DNA from: Pararhizobium sp. IMCC21322
GTDB taxonomy: Bacteria; Pseudomonadota; Alphaproteobacteria; Rhizobiales; GCA-2746425
Assembly (NCBI RefSeq): GCF_030758295.1
Contig: NZ_CP132335.1
Location: forward strand, 1,526,412-1,590,411
Length of the DNA: 64,000 nt
Direction of reading: 5' to 3'
Both the position numbers and the translations under genes were made by a program. The notes beneath the pieces were generated by a model. It had not been told where the DNA came from and searched no databases. It was given only the letters and a program-made list of their open reading frames with translations. The stretch's first letter is position 1. The number at the start of each line of letters is the position of its first letter. Positions 33,074 through 41,631 of this stretch are shown here, one piece after another.

Positions 33074-34492
33074 TCATGGCAGCATATCGCTCAGGCGCAG
33101 AAGCGCTATGCGCTCAACTTGTCGGCAGGCCTCAGAGAATTCCGTTTCGCGGTCATGATTGATGCGGGTCTGGAAGGCTGACAGGATCGCGTCCTTGGTC
33201 AGCCCCTTCACCGCAATGATGAACGGAAAGCCGAATTTGTCCGTATAGTCTGTATTCAGCTTCTGAAATTCGGCGCGCTCGGCATCGGTCAATGCATCCA
33301 AGCCGGCAGATGCCTGTTCGGATGTGGATTCAGCTGTCAGCCGTTTTGCCGCTGCCAGCTTTCCGGCAAGATCCGGGTGCGCTGTCAGAACAGCCAGCCG
33401 CTCGTCGTCACTGGCAGAACGGAATTTACGTGCAAGCCCGTAGGACAAGCCAAGCGCTGTATCGTGCGCGGGTCCCAACTCATCATCGAAAGCACGTTCG
33501 GCAATCCAGGGCGAATGCTCGTAAACGCCGCCAAAACTGTCAACGAAAACACGTTTTTCCATCTGTGAAGGGGCGGATGTTCTTGCGGGCGCAGGATGGG
33601 TTTTCTGCCAATGCCGCGCAATATCGATGCGCCGGGCAAACCATACTTTCTCATGGGACTTTGCATATTCCATGAATCGGCGCAGGGCCATGACACGGCC
33701 CGGTCGGCCAATCAGTCGGCAATGCAGTCCGATATTCATCATTTTCGCCTGACCAGCCGCACCTTCTGCATAAAGCGCATCAAAGCTGTCTTTCAGATAG
33801 GTGAAAAACTGGTCGCCGGAATTGAAGCCCTGAGGTGTCGCAAAGCGCATATCATTGGCATCAAGCGTGTAAGGAACGATCAACTGGTCGCGGTCCTCGC
33901 TCTGGTGCCAATACGGCAGATCATCAGCATAGCTGTCCGAAAGGTAGTCAAAGCCACCTTCTTCTGTCGCCAGATCAATAGAGTTCATCGAGCAGCGCCC
34001 AATATACAGGCCTTGGGGGCGCTTGCCTGTCACGTCCTTATGCAAGCGAATGGCTTCCATCAGATCAGCACGCTCATCCTCAGGCGTATAGTCCTTGTAT
34101 TCGATCCATTTGAGGCCGTGACTGGCAATTTCCCAATCCGCCGCTTGCATGGCCGCTACCTGAGCCGGAGACCGGGCGAGGGCCGTTGCCACACCATAAA
34201 CAGTGACTGGAATATCCAATTCAGTGAACAGACGATGGAGCCGCCAGAATCCGGCGCGGGCGCCGTATTCGTAAATGCTTTCCATATTCCAGTGCCGCTG
34301 ACCCTGCCATGCTGCAGCACCGACAATTTCCGACAAGAAGGCTTCGGACGCCGCATCGCCGTGGAGAATGTTATTCTCCCCGCCTTCTTCGTAATTAATG
34401 ACAAATTGAACGGCGATGTTTGCGCCACCAGGCCATTTCGGATCTGGTGTTCTGGAACCATAGCCTTGCATATCACGCGGATAGCGACTCAC
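33074..34492 (-). CDS. puuE: Bifunctional allantoinase (PuuE type)/OHCU decarboxylase
   Basis: Fusion of two urate-pathway enzymes, 472 residues. Residues about 1-300 are a metal-independent allantoinase of the polysaccharide deacetylase fold (YPRDMQGYGSRTPDPKWPGG; NYEEGGENNILHGD; GLYIGRCSMNS). Residues about 320-472 are OHCU (2-oxo-4-hydroxy-4-carboxy-5-ureidoimidazoline) decarboxylase with FVDSFGGVYEHSPWIAERAF near the start and FGFPFIIAVKG near the end. Together they turn OHCU into allantoin and allantoin into allantoate. The likely start is GTG at 34492 with GGGGGA upstream; the open frame extends to 34681 but would overlap the LysR gene. First enzyme gene of the minus-strand operon. Confidence 0.91.
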   Translation of the reverse strand: MSRYPRDMQGYGSRTPDPKWPGGANIAVQFVINYEEGGENNILHGDAASEAFLSEIVGAAAWQGQRHWNMESIYEYGARAGFWRLHRLFTELDIPVTVYGVATALARSPAQVAAMQAADWEIASHGLKWIEYKDYTPEDERADLMEAIRLHKDVTGKRPQGLYIGRCSMNSIDLATEEGGFDYLSDSYADDLPYWHQSEDRDQLIVPYTLDANDMRFATPQGFNSGDQFFTYLKDSFDALYAEGAAGQAKMMNIGLHCRLIGRPGRVMALRRFMEYAKSHEKVWFARRIDIARHWQKTHPAPARTSAPSQMEKRVFVDSFGGVYEHSPWIAERAFDDELGPAHDTALGLSYGLARKFRSASDDERLAVLTAHPDLAGKLAAAKRLTAESTSEQASAGLDALTDAERAEFQKLNTDYTDKFGFPFIIAVKGLTKDAILSAFQTRINHDRETEFSEACRQVERIALLRLSDMLP

Positions 34493-34637
34493 ATTGATTC
34501 CCCCAGAACACGACCAGTCGTTATTTAACAATATAGCAAAACAATGAGGTTGATTTTCAAAAAAACCAATTAAGAGTTTCGCGCTTATAGGGGCAGTTTT
34601 TGAAGCCGAAGGAGCGAGCAGGTGGCGAGCATAGTCC

Positions 34638-35555
34638 TCAAACCAGCTTCCGCTTGTCCAACTCCATACGACATTTTGCAATCATGAAATCAATGAACAG
34701 GCGGATTTTTGGGTCCTGAAAAGTTCTGTGAGGATAGAGGCATGCCAATTGCACAGGTACCGGCGGTGTGGCCTTGGCAACTTCAACCAATGCACCGGAT
34801 TTCAGATGTTCGACCACTTCAAAGACCGGCTTGTTGACAATGCCACGTCCTTCCAGTGCCCATTGGGTAAGCACATCACCATCATCGGATTCAAACGGGC
34901 CTGCCACTTCGAAACCGTTCGGTCCGTCCCCGGTCTGCAGCAGCCAGCGAAATTCCGGCGAGCCGGGAAAGCGCAATTGCAGACAATCATGCTGCCGATT
35001 TGCCAATTCACTGCCATGGGCAGGATGACCCCGCACTTTGATATAGTCCGGAGAAGCGCAAAGCACCCGGTCACAGTCGGCAATCATCCGGGCTTTGAGG
35101 TTTGAATCCTTCAGATGGCCCAGAACAAAAGCAACATCCAGTCCTTCCTCGGCCATGTTGATTTTTCGGTCTGACAGGCGCAGCCGCACATCAATTTCCG
35201 GGTAATGGTCCTTGAAGGGCGGTACGTGTGGCGCGATGAATTGCCGCCCGACGCCAAGTGGAGCTGCCACAAAAATGGACCCACGCGGATTTCGTGTGAT
35301 TTCCATCACCGCCGCTTCTGCGTCCTCAATGGTTTCCAGAACTTTAGTGGCACCGCTGTAAAACACCTTGCCATGCTCGGTTGGTTGCAGGCGGCGCGTC
35401 GTGCGGTTAAACAACCGCACACCAAGGTGTTTTTCCAGTTCCGCTATTCGGCTTGAGGCAACTGCGGCAGACACACGCAGATCCCGTGCAGCGGCCGACA
35501 TATTTCCCAGTTCAAAAACCCGCACAAACATGCGTACATTGACAACATAGCTCAT
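34638..35555 (-). CDS. LysR-family regulator of the urate/allantoin genes
   Basis: 305 residues: N-terminal helix-turn-helix (MFVRVFELGNMSAAARDLRVS region, residues 8-60) and a LysR effector domain (about 90-295). It lies between, and is divergent from, the PuuD urate hydroxylase gene, and is upstream on the same strand of the allantoinase gene (146-bp gap). This fits a regulator responding to urate or a downstream intermediate. A candidate binding site with TTTGA/TCAAA arms lies at 35602-35618 in the divergent promoter region. Confidence 0.89.
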   Translation of the reverse strand: MSYVVNVRMFVRVFELGNMSAAARDLRVSAAVASSRIAELEKHLGVRLFNRTTRRLQPTEHGKVFYSGATKVLETIEDAEAAVMEITRNPRGSIFVAAPLGVGRQFIAPHVPPFKDHYPEIDVRLRLSDRKINMAEEGLDVAFVLGHLKDSNLKARMIADCDRVLCASPDYIKVRGHPAHGSELANRQHDCLQLRFPGSPEFRWLLQTGDGPNGFEVAGPFESDDGDVLTQWALEGRGIVNKPVFEVVEHLKSGALVEVAKATPPVPVQLACLYPHRTFQDPKIRLFIDFMIAKCRMELDKRKLV

Positions 35556-35601
35556 GCCCTGAAACTACGATCTTTTGGAAAAATTTGAAAGTCTTGGAGA
35601 A

Positions 35602-35618
35602 TTTGAGCGCTATTCAAA
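35602..35618. promoter_or_regulatory. Candidate LysR operator between regulator and urate hydroxylase genes
   Basis: TTTGA-N7-TCAAA, an interrupted palindrome of the T-N11-A type expected for LysR proteins, 47 bp before the LysR start and 54 bp before the PuuD start. Found by eye; the region is AT-rich, so chance is possible. Confidence 0.45.
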
Positions 35619-35671
35619 ATAATATGAACCATCCATAGTGTACTCAAAGAGCAGCCGACAGGAGACAGGGC

Positions 35672-36913
35672 ATGTATGATCTGGCAATTTTCACCGAGTG
35701 GCTGCACTTCGCAGTGCGTTGGGTGCATGTCATCACGGCAATCGCCTGGATTGGATCTTCTTTCTATTTCATAGCGCTGGATTTGGGCTTGACCAAAGCG
35801 CCCAATATGCCAGACGGCGTTTCAGGGGAAGAGTGGCAGGTTCACGGTGGCGGCTTCTATCATTTGCGTAAATATCTGGTTGCACCTGCTGAAATGCCAG
35901 AGCATCTGACCTGGTTCAAATGGGAAAGCTACATGACGTGGGTTTCCGGTTTTGCCCTGCTATGGCTGGTTTATTATCTGGGCGCGGATTTGTATCTGAT
36001 CGATCCTGCTGTCGCCGATATCTCCGTCATGACAGCCATTGCTATTTCTCTTGCCTCTATCGTGTTCGGCTGGCTGGCTTATGACCAGCTTTGCAAAAGC
36101 CGCCTGGGGCAGAACAGCACTTTCTTGATGGTCTTGCTGTTTGGCGTTCTGGTGGCCATGTCCTGGGGGTTCACACAGGTGTTTTCCGGGCGCGCAGCGC
36201 TGTTGCATCTGGGCGTTTTCACCGCAACCATCATGTCCGCCAATGTGGCCTTCATCATAATCCCCAATCAGAAAGTCGTGGTGGCTGATCTGAAGGCCGG
36301 GCGCAAGCCGGACCCGAAATACGGCATCATCGCCAAGCAGCGCTCAACCCATAACAACTATCTGACCCTGCCAGTGATCTTCTTCATGCTGTCCAACCAC
36401 TATCCGCTGGCCTTTGCGACGGAATACAACTGGATTATCGCCAGTCTGGTGTTTCTGATGGGCGTAACCATTCGCCATTACTTCAACTGTCGTCATGCCC
36501 GGACCGGCGATCCCACATGGACATGGCTTGCAACCGCCCTGATTTTTTCGGTTATCATGCTGTTGTCTCTGGCACCGCTCTATCAGGCGGATAAGGCAGA
36601 GGATGCAGCGGCGGCGGTGATTACGCCCACTCAGCAGAAATATGTTGATGCCGCGTCTTTTGAAGAGGTCAGCAGCATTGTTTCAACCCGCTGTTCCATG
36701 TGCCACGCAAACGAACCTGTTTGGGAGGGCATTTTGTGGCCACCAAAGGGCGTGCGTCTGGAAACGCCGCAGCAGGTTGCCCAACATGCCAGATCTATTT
36801 TTCTGCAAGCGGGTGTAACCCATGCCATGCCGCCAGCCAATGTCAGCTGGATGGAAGAAGACGAGCGCCGAATTATCGTCAACTGGTTCCGCGCTGCACA
36901 AAGCGGTTCCTGA
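35672..36913 (+). CDS. puuD: Membrane-bound urate hydroxylase with C-terminal cytochrome c domain
   Basis: Oxidises urate to 5-hydroxyisourate using a membrane urate oxidase domain coupled to a fused c-type cytochrome, instead of O2-dependent uricase. 413 residues: about eight membrane helices (opening with EWLHFAVRWVHVITAIAWIGSSFYF, in pieces), then a periplasmic cytochrome domain with the heme motif CSMCH at 341-345 and a probable distal Met in HAMPP near 386. Start ATG 35672 with GGAGACAGGG upstream. Divergent from its LysR regulator. The next enzyme, 5-hydroxyisourate hydrolase, is not in the window, but OHCU decarboxylase and allantoinase are. Confidence 0.93.
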   Translation: MYDLAIFTEWLHFAVRWVHVITAIAWIGSSFYFIALDLGLTKAPNMPDGVSGEEWQVHGGGFYHLRKYLVAPAEMPEHLTWFKWESYMTWVSGFALLWLVYYLGADLYLIDPAVADISVMTAIAISLASIVFGWLAYDQLCKSRLGQNSTFLMVLLFGVLVAMSWGFTQVFSGRAALLHLGVFTATIMSANVAFIIIPNQKVVVADLKAGRKPDPKYGIIAKQRSTHNNYLTLPVIFFMLSNHYPLAFATEYNWIIASLVFLMGVTIRHYFNCRHARTGDPTWTWLATALIFSVIMLLSLAPLYQADKAEDAAAAVITPTQQKYVDAASFEEVSSIVSTRCSMCHANEPVWEGILWPPKGVRLETPQQVAQHARSIFLQAGVTHAMPPANVSWMEEDERRIIVNWFRAAQSGS

Positions 36914-36986
36914 TCAGGCGTTGCCATAGATTTTATTGTGTTCCGCTGCCCAAACGCCCATATCCTTTCAAAAAGGAAGGTTCATT

Positions 36987-37391
36987 ATGCAGCGCGACCA
37001 GGTGACTTTAGCAACCCAAACCATCCACCGTGAGGATGAGCCACGGCATTTCATGCGTCTGAAGCCGGTGCCACGGCGCATTCGCATTCTCAAAGACAGT
37101 CAGGTTTTGGCAGACACAGAAGCGGCACTTCGACTGACAGAAGTGGGCAGGGATATTTATGATCCTGTCTTCTACATTCCCGAGGCCGATGTGCAGGTGG
37201 ATCTGGTTCCCATTATTGGAAAAAGCACCCATTGCCCATTGAAAGGCGATGCCAGTTATTTCGCCCATACAGGTGATGAGCCGATTGCCTGGACCTATGA
37301 CAGGCCCCTTGCTGCAACCGAAGCCCTGAAGGGGCTGATTGCATTTTATCCTGATCAGGTCGTGGTAGAGGAAATAGGCCAGAAAGCTTAG
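36987..37391 (+). CDS. DUF427 domain protein
   Basis: 134 residues from ATG 36987 (AAGGAAGG at 36974-36980). A small beta-rich DUF427 protein with the characteristic RIRILKDSQVLADTEAAL, YIPEADV and ACHCPLKGDASYF-like stretch (here STHCPLKGDASYF) and YDRPLAATEALKGLIAFY. The function of DUF427 is not established; members often sit near oxidoreductase genes. 73 bp after puuD on the same strand, so possibly in the same transcript. Confidence 0.88.
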   Translation: MQRDQVTLATQTIHREDEPRHFMRLKPVPRRIRILKDSQVLADTEAALRLTEVGRDIYDPVFYIPEADVQVDLVPIIGKSTHCPLKGDASYFAHTGDEPIAWTYDRPLAATEALKGLIAFYPDQVVVEEIGQKA

Positions 37392-37419
37392 GTTAAACGT
37401 CAGGGGAGGCTTGAACACT

Positions 37420-38088
37420 ATGCGTTCATTTGATGCCTTATTTGAAATTGCGGCAGATCGAAAGGGCGGGGTGGACGCGCTGAGCAAACTCTTGCAGCCG
37501 CCCGCCAATGTGGAAGACATCAAGCAGATCAGCGATGATCGCTGGCTCTCCGGCATGTCCAAATCCGTTTTTCAGGCGGGCTTCAACTGGAAAGTTGTCG
37601 ACAAGATGTGGCCCGGTTTTGAAGCTGCGTTTCATGGTTTTGATCTGGGGCGCTGCGCCATGCTGACCGATGAAGATTTGGCGGATCTGGTCTCCGACAA
37701 ACGGATTGTCCGCCACGGAACCAAAATCCGTTCAGTTCAGGCAAACGCCGTTTTTCTGATTGATCTGGCCAACGAACATGGCAGCGCCGCCAAGGCATTT
37801 GCGGATTGGCCTTCAAATGATTTCGTCGGCCTGTTGGCACTTTTGAAAAAACGCGGATCAAGATTGGGCGGTATGACCGGGCAATATTGTTTGCGTTTTA
37901 TGGGGTGCGACAGCTTTATTCTGTCTCGCGACGTGACGGCACGCCTGATTGCAGAAGGCGTTGTCGACAAGACACCAGGCTCACAAAAATCCATGCGTGC
38001 CGTTCAGGATGCTTTCAATGTCTGGACTTCCCAATCCGGCAGATCACTAAAGGAAGTCAGCCGTGTTCTGGCGATGAGCATTGGTTGA
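37420..38088 (+). CDS. DNA-3-methyladenine glycosylase I-like (Tag family, HhH-GPD)
   Basis: 222 residues of the Tag-like branch common in alphaproteobacteria: ADRKGGVDAL, DDRWLSGMSKSVFQAGFNWKV (in parts), IVRHGTKIRSVQANA, the hairpin segment LKKRGSRLGGMTGQYCLR and a C-terminal QSGRSLKEVSRVLAMS. The N-terminal Cys-containing zinc motif of E. coli Tag (RCPW) is absent. Tag enzymes release 3-methyladenine from DNA. ATG 37420 with GGGGAGG ten nt upstream. It follows DUF427 by 28 nt and abuts the carbonic anhydrase gene convergently (4-nt gap). Confidence 0.83.
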   Translation: MRSFDALFEIAADRKGGVDALSKLLQPPANVEDIKQISDDRWLSGMSKSVFQAGFNWKVVDKMWPGFEAAFHGFDLGRCAMLTDEDLADLVSDKRIVRHGTKIRSVQANAVFLIDLANEHGSAAKAFADWPSNDFVGLLALLKKRGSRLGGMTGQYCLRFMGCDSFILSRDVTARLIAEGVVDKTPGSQKSMRAVQDAFNVWTSQSGRSLKEVSRVLAMSIG

Positions 38089-38092
38089 TGCT

Positions 38093-38698
38093 CTAGATTT
38101 TGTCAGGGTGTAATCCGCAAGTACAATCCAGATCACGCAACAGACCATCAGTCAGGCCGTAAACCCAGCCATGGATTTCAATGTCTTTTCCATCACGCCA
38201 GGCCGATTGTATGGTTGGCGTGCGCGACAGGGTTTCCACCTGTGTCTCAATCGATAATTCACAAAGCCTGTTGAAACGCTCTTCCTCATTGGTGATGGAT
38301 GAGAGTTCCTCATGCGCCTTTGTCGCGACATCGCGGACCGGCTGGAGCCAATGATCGATCAGACCGTGCCGCTGCCCATCAATGGCAGCCCTGACGCCAC
38401 CACAGCCATAGTGTCCGCAAACGATGATGCGCTTCACCTCAAGGCTCTCAACGGCATATTCCAGCACTGAAAGGAGATTCATATCGCCGCGGTGGACCAG
38501 ATTGGCAACGTTGCGATGAACGAACACTTCGCCGGGCTCCAGACCCGTAATCACATTGGCAGGCACGCGACTGTCGGAGCATCCGATCCACAGAAAGTCC
38601 GGGCGTTGAAGCGATGACAGGCGACTGAAATATTCTGGGTCCTCTTTGGATCGCTCCGTGGCCCAGCGCAGATTATGGTCAAGCAGATCGTCAAGCAT
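38093..38698 (-). CDS. Beta-class carbonic anhydrase
   Basis: Zinc enzyme interconverting CO2 and bicarbonate, 201 residues. Zinc ligands Cys40, His96 and Cys99 with the Asp42-Arg44 dyad are all present (GCSDSRVP and VCGHYGCGGV). Start ATG 38698 with AGGGA upstream; a longer frame to 38761 lacks conserved sequence. Convergent with the Tag-like gene. Urea-releasing purine catabolism nearby gives a possible use for bicarbonate handling, but that link is inference. Confidence 0.93.
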   Translation of the reverse strand: MLDDLLDHNLRWATERSKEDPEYFSRLSSLQRPDFLWIGCSDSRVPANVITGLEPGEVFVHRNVANLVHRGDMNLLSVLEYAVESLEVKRIIVCGHYGCGGVRAAIDGQRHGLIDHWLQPVRDVATKAHEELSSITNEEERFNRLCELSIETQVETLSRTPTIQSAWRDGKDIEIHGWVYGLTDGLLRDLDCTCGLHPDKI

Positions 38699-38879
38699 TG
38701 GGCATTCCCTGAAATGAATCGTCTCGGCTGTTTGACACCATAGACGAGGCATGATCACCAAGACTATCCATAGGCGATAATTTAATCAGGCCTGCCAACA
38801 GCGCAAATTGCGGCGTGCGGCAATGCGGAGCCGGTCCAAAGAGAATACTTATTGCTTTCAAGTGTTTGCGTTTCTGCAA

Positions 38880-39656
38880 TCAGATCGCCAGATATTCCTG
38901 ACGCAATTCTTCATTATCCAGAACATCCTGGGCAGTGCCGTCAAACACGATATTACCCATATCCAGAATAATCGCGCGGTCTGCCAGATGCAGAGCGGCA
39001 ATGGCATTTTGCTCCACAATAATTGTGGTCATGCCCAGGGATTTGATCTCCTCCAGCGTGCGCTCAATTTCCTGAACAATCACCGGAGCCAGGCCTTCAT
39101 AAGGCTCATCCAGAAGCAACAGTTTGATATCGCGCGCAAGAATGCGGGCAAGCGCGAGCATCTGTTGCTCGCCGCCAGAAAGCGTTGTTCCTTCTTGATT
39201 GCGACGCTCGGCAAGACGCGGGAACAAATCGTAGATACGTTCCAGTGACCAGCCCTGAGGCGGTGCAATCTGGGACAGTTTCAGATTTTCTTCAACGGTC
39301 AGACCTTGAATGATCCGTCGGTCTTCTGGCACGAGGCCGATACCATTTTGAGCCGCCTGGTATGATTTCATTTCATGAAGCGGCTGGCGATCAAGCCAGA
39401 TCTCTCCGTGTTTCAGGGCCGGGTCGTCCATGCGTGCAATGGCGCGCAAGGTGGATGTTTTGCCAGCACCATTGCGGCCCAAAAGCGCGACAATTTCGCC
39501 TTCGCGCACATTGAAGCTGACGCCTTGCACGATGTAGCTCTCACCATAATAGGCGTGAATGTCCCAAACCGAGAAATAGGCTGGTTGACCACCGACTGCC
39601 TTGCTGGGGGCAACGCCAGGTGTTGGGCCGGAGCCTTGGACTAACGTGTCGTTCAT
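38880..39656 (-). CDS. Liv-type ABC transporter ATPase 2 (LivF-like)
   Basis: 258 residues with Walker A GRNGAGKTS near residue 60, signature LSGGEQQMLALAR and Walker B LLLLDEPYEGLAP. A LivF-type protein of the branched-chain amino acid/amide/urea class. N-terminal extension of about 25 residues before the domain (MNDTLVQGSGPTPG...). Its ATG overlaps the stop of the LivG-like gene (ATGA). Last gene of the five-gene minus-strand operon. Confidence 0.92.
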   Translation of the reverse strand: MNDTLVQGSGPTPGVAPSKAVGGQPAYFSVWDIHAYYGESYIVQGVSFNVREGEIVALLGRNGAGKTSTLRAIARMDDPALKHGEIWLDRQPLHEMKSYQAAQNGIGLVPEDRRIIQGLTVEENLKLSQIAPPQGWSLERIYDLFPRLAERRNQEGTTLSGGEQQMLALARILARDIKLLLLDEPYEGLAPVIVQEIERTLEEIKSLGMTTIIVEQNAIAALHLADRAIILDMGNIVFDGTAQDVLDNEELRQEYLAI

Positions 39657-40411
39657 AATTGTGCTCCTCCCAGATAGGCTTCCTGAACCTTTGGGTTGCC
39701 TTTGATGTCTTGTGGCAGGCCCTCGGCAATGATCGAGCCTTGTGCCAGCACAGAAATTTTTTCAGCAAGCGAAAACACCACATGCATGTCATGCTCGATG
39801 ACGACCATTGTAATGTCGCGTTTTTCCTTGATTTCTTTCAGCAGATCGATGGTGTTGTTGGTATCGGCGCGTGCCATGCCAGCGGTTGGTTCATCAAGCA
39901 GCAGCAGCTTTGGCTCTTGCACCAGGCACATCGCCATTTCCAGCCGACGCTTGTCGCCGCGTGACAGAGCGCCTGCGTGCATGTCTTTCTTCGTGTGCAT
40001 GTTCAAGTCGCGCAAGATGCTTTCCGCTTTGTCCATAAGGTCATGTTCGTGGGACACGGATTCGTAGGCATGCATGCGGAACGGGCCGTCGCGTTTGGCA
40101 AAACAGGGGATCACCACATTTTCAAGAACCGTCAAATCGGCAAAGATCTCCGGCGTCTGAAAGACCCTCGAAATACCCATCTGGTTGATCTGGTGTGGGG
40201 CAAGACCAAGCACTGGTTTTCCATCAAACATCACCGAGCCAGTATCCGGATCAAGCTTCCCGATAAGGCAATTCAGCAAGGTGGATTTACCAGCTCCATT
40301 AGGTCCGATGATAGCGTGGATGGTATTTTCCACGATATCAAGATTGACATCACCAAGTGCCTGTAATCCACCAAAGCGCTTGTTGACACCGCTGACTTCC
40401 AAAATACCCAT
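39653..40411 (-). CDS. Liv-type ABC transporter ATPase 1 (LivG-like)
   Basis: 252 residues with Walker A GPNGAGKST near residue 36, signature LSRGDKRRLEMAMCL (Arg instead of Gly at the third position) and Walker B LLLLDEPTAGMAR. Typical LivG features include the PEIFADLTVLENV segment. The gap to the LivM-like gene is 11 nt. Works with LivF, M and H in import of an amino acid-like or amide substrate that cannot be read from the sequence. Confidence 0.92.
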   Translation of the reverse strand: MGILEVSGVNKRFGGLQALGDVNLDIVENTIHAIIGPNGAGKSTLLNCLIGKLDPDTGSVMFDGKPVLGLAPHQINQMGISRVFQTPEIFADLTVLENVVIPCFAKRDGPFRMHAYESVSHEHDLMDKAESILRDLNMHTKKDMHAGALSRGDKRRLEMAMCLVQEPKLLLLDEPTAGMARADTNNTIDLLKEIKEKRDITMVVIEHDMHVVFSLAEKISVLAQGSIIAEGLPQDIKGNPKVQEAYLGGAQL

Positions 40412-40422
40412 AGCGCTTGTCC

Positions 40423-41628
40423 TTACTCTGCTGGTTCGGCTTTTGCGGATGCCGGGGGCATGCCGCTTGATTTATCCTTGCGGCGGAGTAGCCGTGCAAT
40501 GCGTTGGGCTCCTTCAACCAGGCCACCTGGCAGGAAGATGACCACCAGCATGAACACAATGCCAAGGGTCAAATGCCAGCCCTTACCGATGAAAGGATAG
40601 GTGAGGTTCACAACCAAATCTTCCAATCCATCAGGTAGGAAAGAAAACCAGGAATGCAGAATTTCCGTGTTGATCTTGGAAATGATGTTTTCCATGTATT
40701 TGATCGCACCAGCACCTAATACGGGTCCAATCAGCGTTCCAACGCCACCCAAGATAGTCATCAGGACCACCTCACCCGAGGCTGTCCAGAACATGCGTTC
40801 AGGCCCCACCTGGGTATCCATGGCCACCATCAGACCGCCAGCCAGACCTGCATACATGCCTGAAATGACAAAGGCCGCCAATGTGTAGGGCTTGGGGTTG
40901 AGTCCGGTGTATTTCATGCGATTCTGGTTGGATTTGACGGCACGCAGCATCATGCCGAAAGGCGAGCGGAAGATGCGGATGGCTAGATAGAAACTCAACA
41001 GCATCACCACGGCCGCTACATAATAGCCAGCGTTGAAGGTGAAGAGCCAATTTCCGATTTCCAGCTCATAGCTTGAGCGCATCGACAGACCAAACAGATT
41101 GGCAGTGGGTGTAGCGCCATCCACCAATGCACCATCCAGCAGACGCGGATCATTCACTTTTGGCTGTAGACCGGTCTCTCCACCAGTGATGGGGGTCAGC
41201 ACGGAATAGGCGAGCTGATAGGACATCATTGCAAAGGCCAGAGTCAGAATGGAAAAATAGATGCCTGATCTGCGCAGCGAAATATAGCCGACGACGACAC
41301 TGAACAGACCGGCGACCACGACTGCCACGAGGATCGCCGGGATCACATTCATGGTCAGCAGTTTCATCATCCAGATTGCAGCATAGGATCCCACGCCGAG
41401 GAATGCCGCATGGCCGAAGCTCAGATAGCCAGTCAGACCAAACAGAATATTGAAGCCAATGGCAAAAATACCAAAGATCACAAATCGCTGCATGAGATCA
41501 GGATAACCAGCATTGAACTGGGCCAGCGCCGAACCTTCCGGAAAGGGGTTCAGCACGAATGGCGCCAGCATGGTCAGCATGGTGACAATCACTAGAAGCA
41601 AAAAATCTTTTTTGTTCAATCCAAGCAT
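40423..41628 (-). CDS. Liv-type ABC transporter permease 2 (LivM-like)
   Basis: 401-residue membrane permease with about ten hydrophobic helices and the conserved [21 protein letters not shown] near residue 65 and [18 protein letters not shown] near 300, both standard for LivM. The C-terminal 25 residues are a charged tail ([20 protein letters not shown]). ATG 41628 is 3 nt from the LivH stop. Forms the membrane channel with the LivH-like protein. Confidence 0.92.
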   Translation of the reverse strand: MLGLNKKDFLLLVIVTMLTMLAPFVLNPFPEGSALAQFNAGYPDLMQRFVIFGIFAIGFNILFGLTGYLSFGHAAFLGVGSYAAIWMMKLLTMNVIPAILVAVVVAGLFSVVVGYISLRRSGIYFSILTLAFAMMSYQLAYSVLTPITGGETGLQPKVNDPRLLDGALVDGATPTANLFGLSMRSSYELEIGNWLFTFNAGYYVAAVVMLLSFYLAIRIFRSPFGMMLRAVKSNQNRMKYTGLNPKPYTLAAFVISGMYAGLAGGLMVAMDTQVGPERMFWTASGEVVLMTILGGVGTLIGPVLGAGAIKYMENIISKINTEILHSWFSFLPDGLEDLVVNLTYPFIGKGWHLTLGIVFMLVVIFLPGGLVEGAQRIARLLRRKDKSSGMPPASAKAEPAE

Positions 41629-41631
41629 GGC

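Noticed and set aside
34493-34681. N-terminal extension of the allantoinase fusion
   Set aside because: Overlaps the LysR gene on the same strand and has no conservation; GTG 34492 has a good ribosome-binding site and matches the family start.
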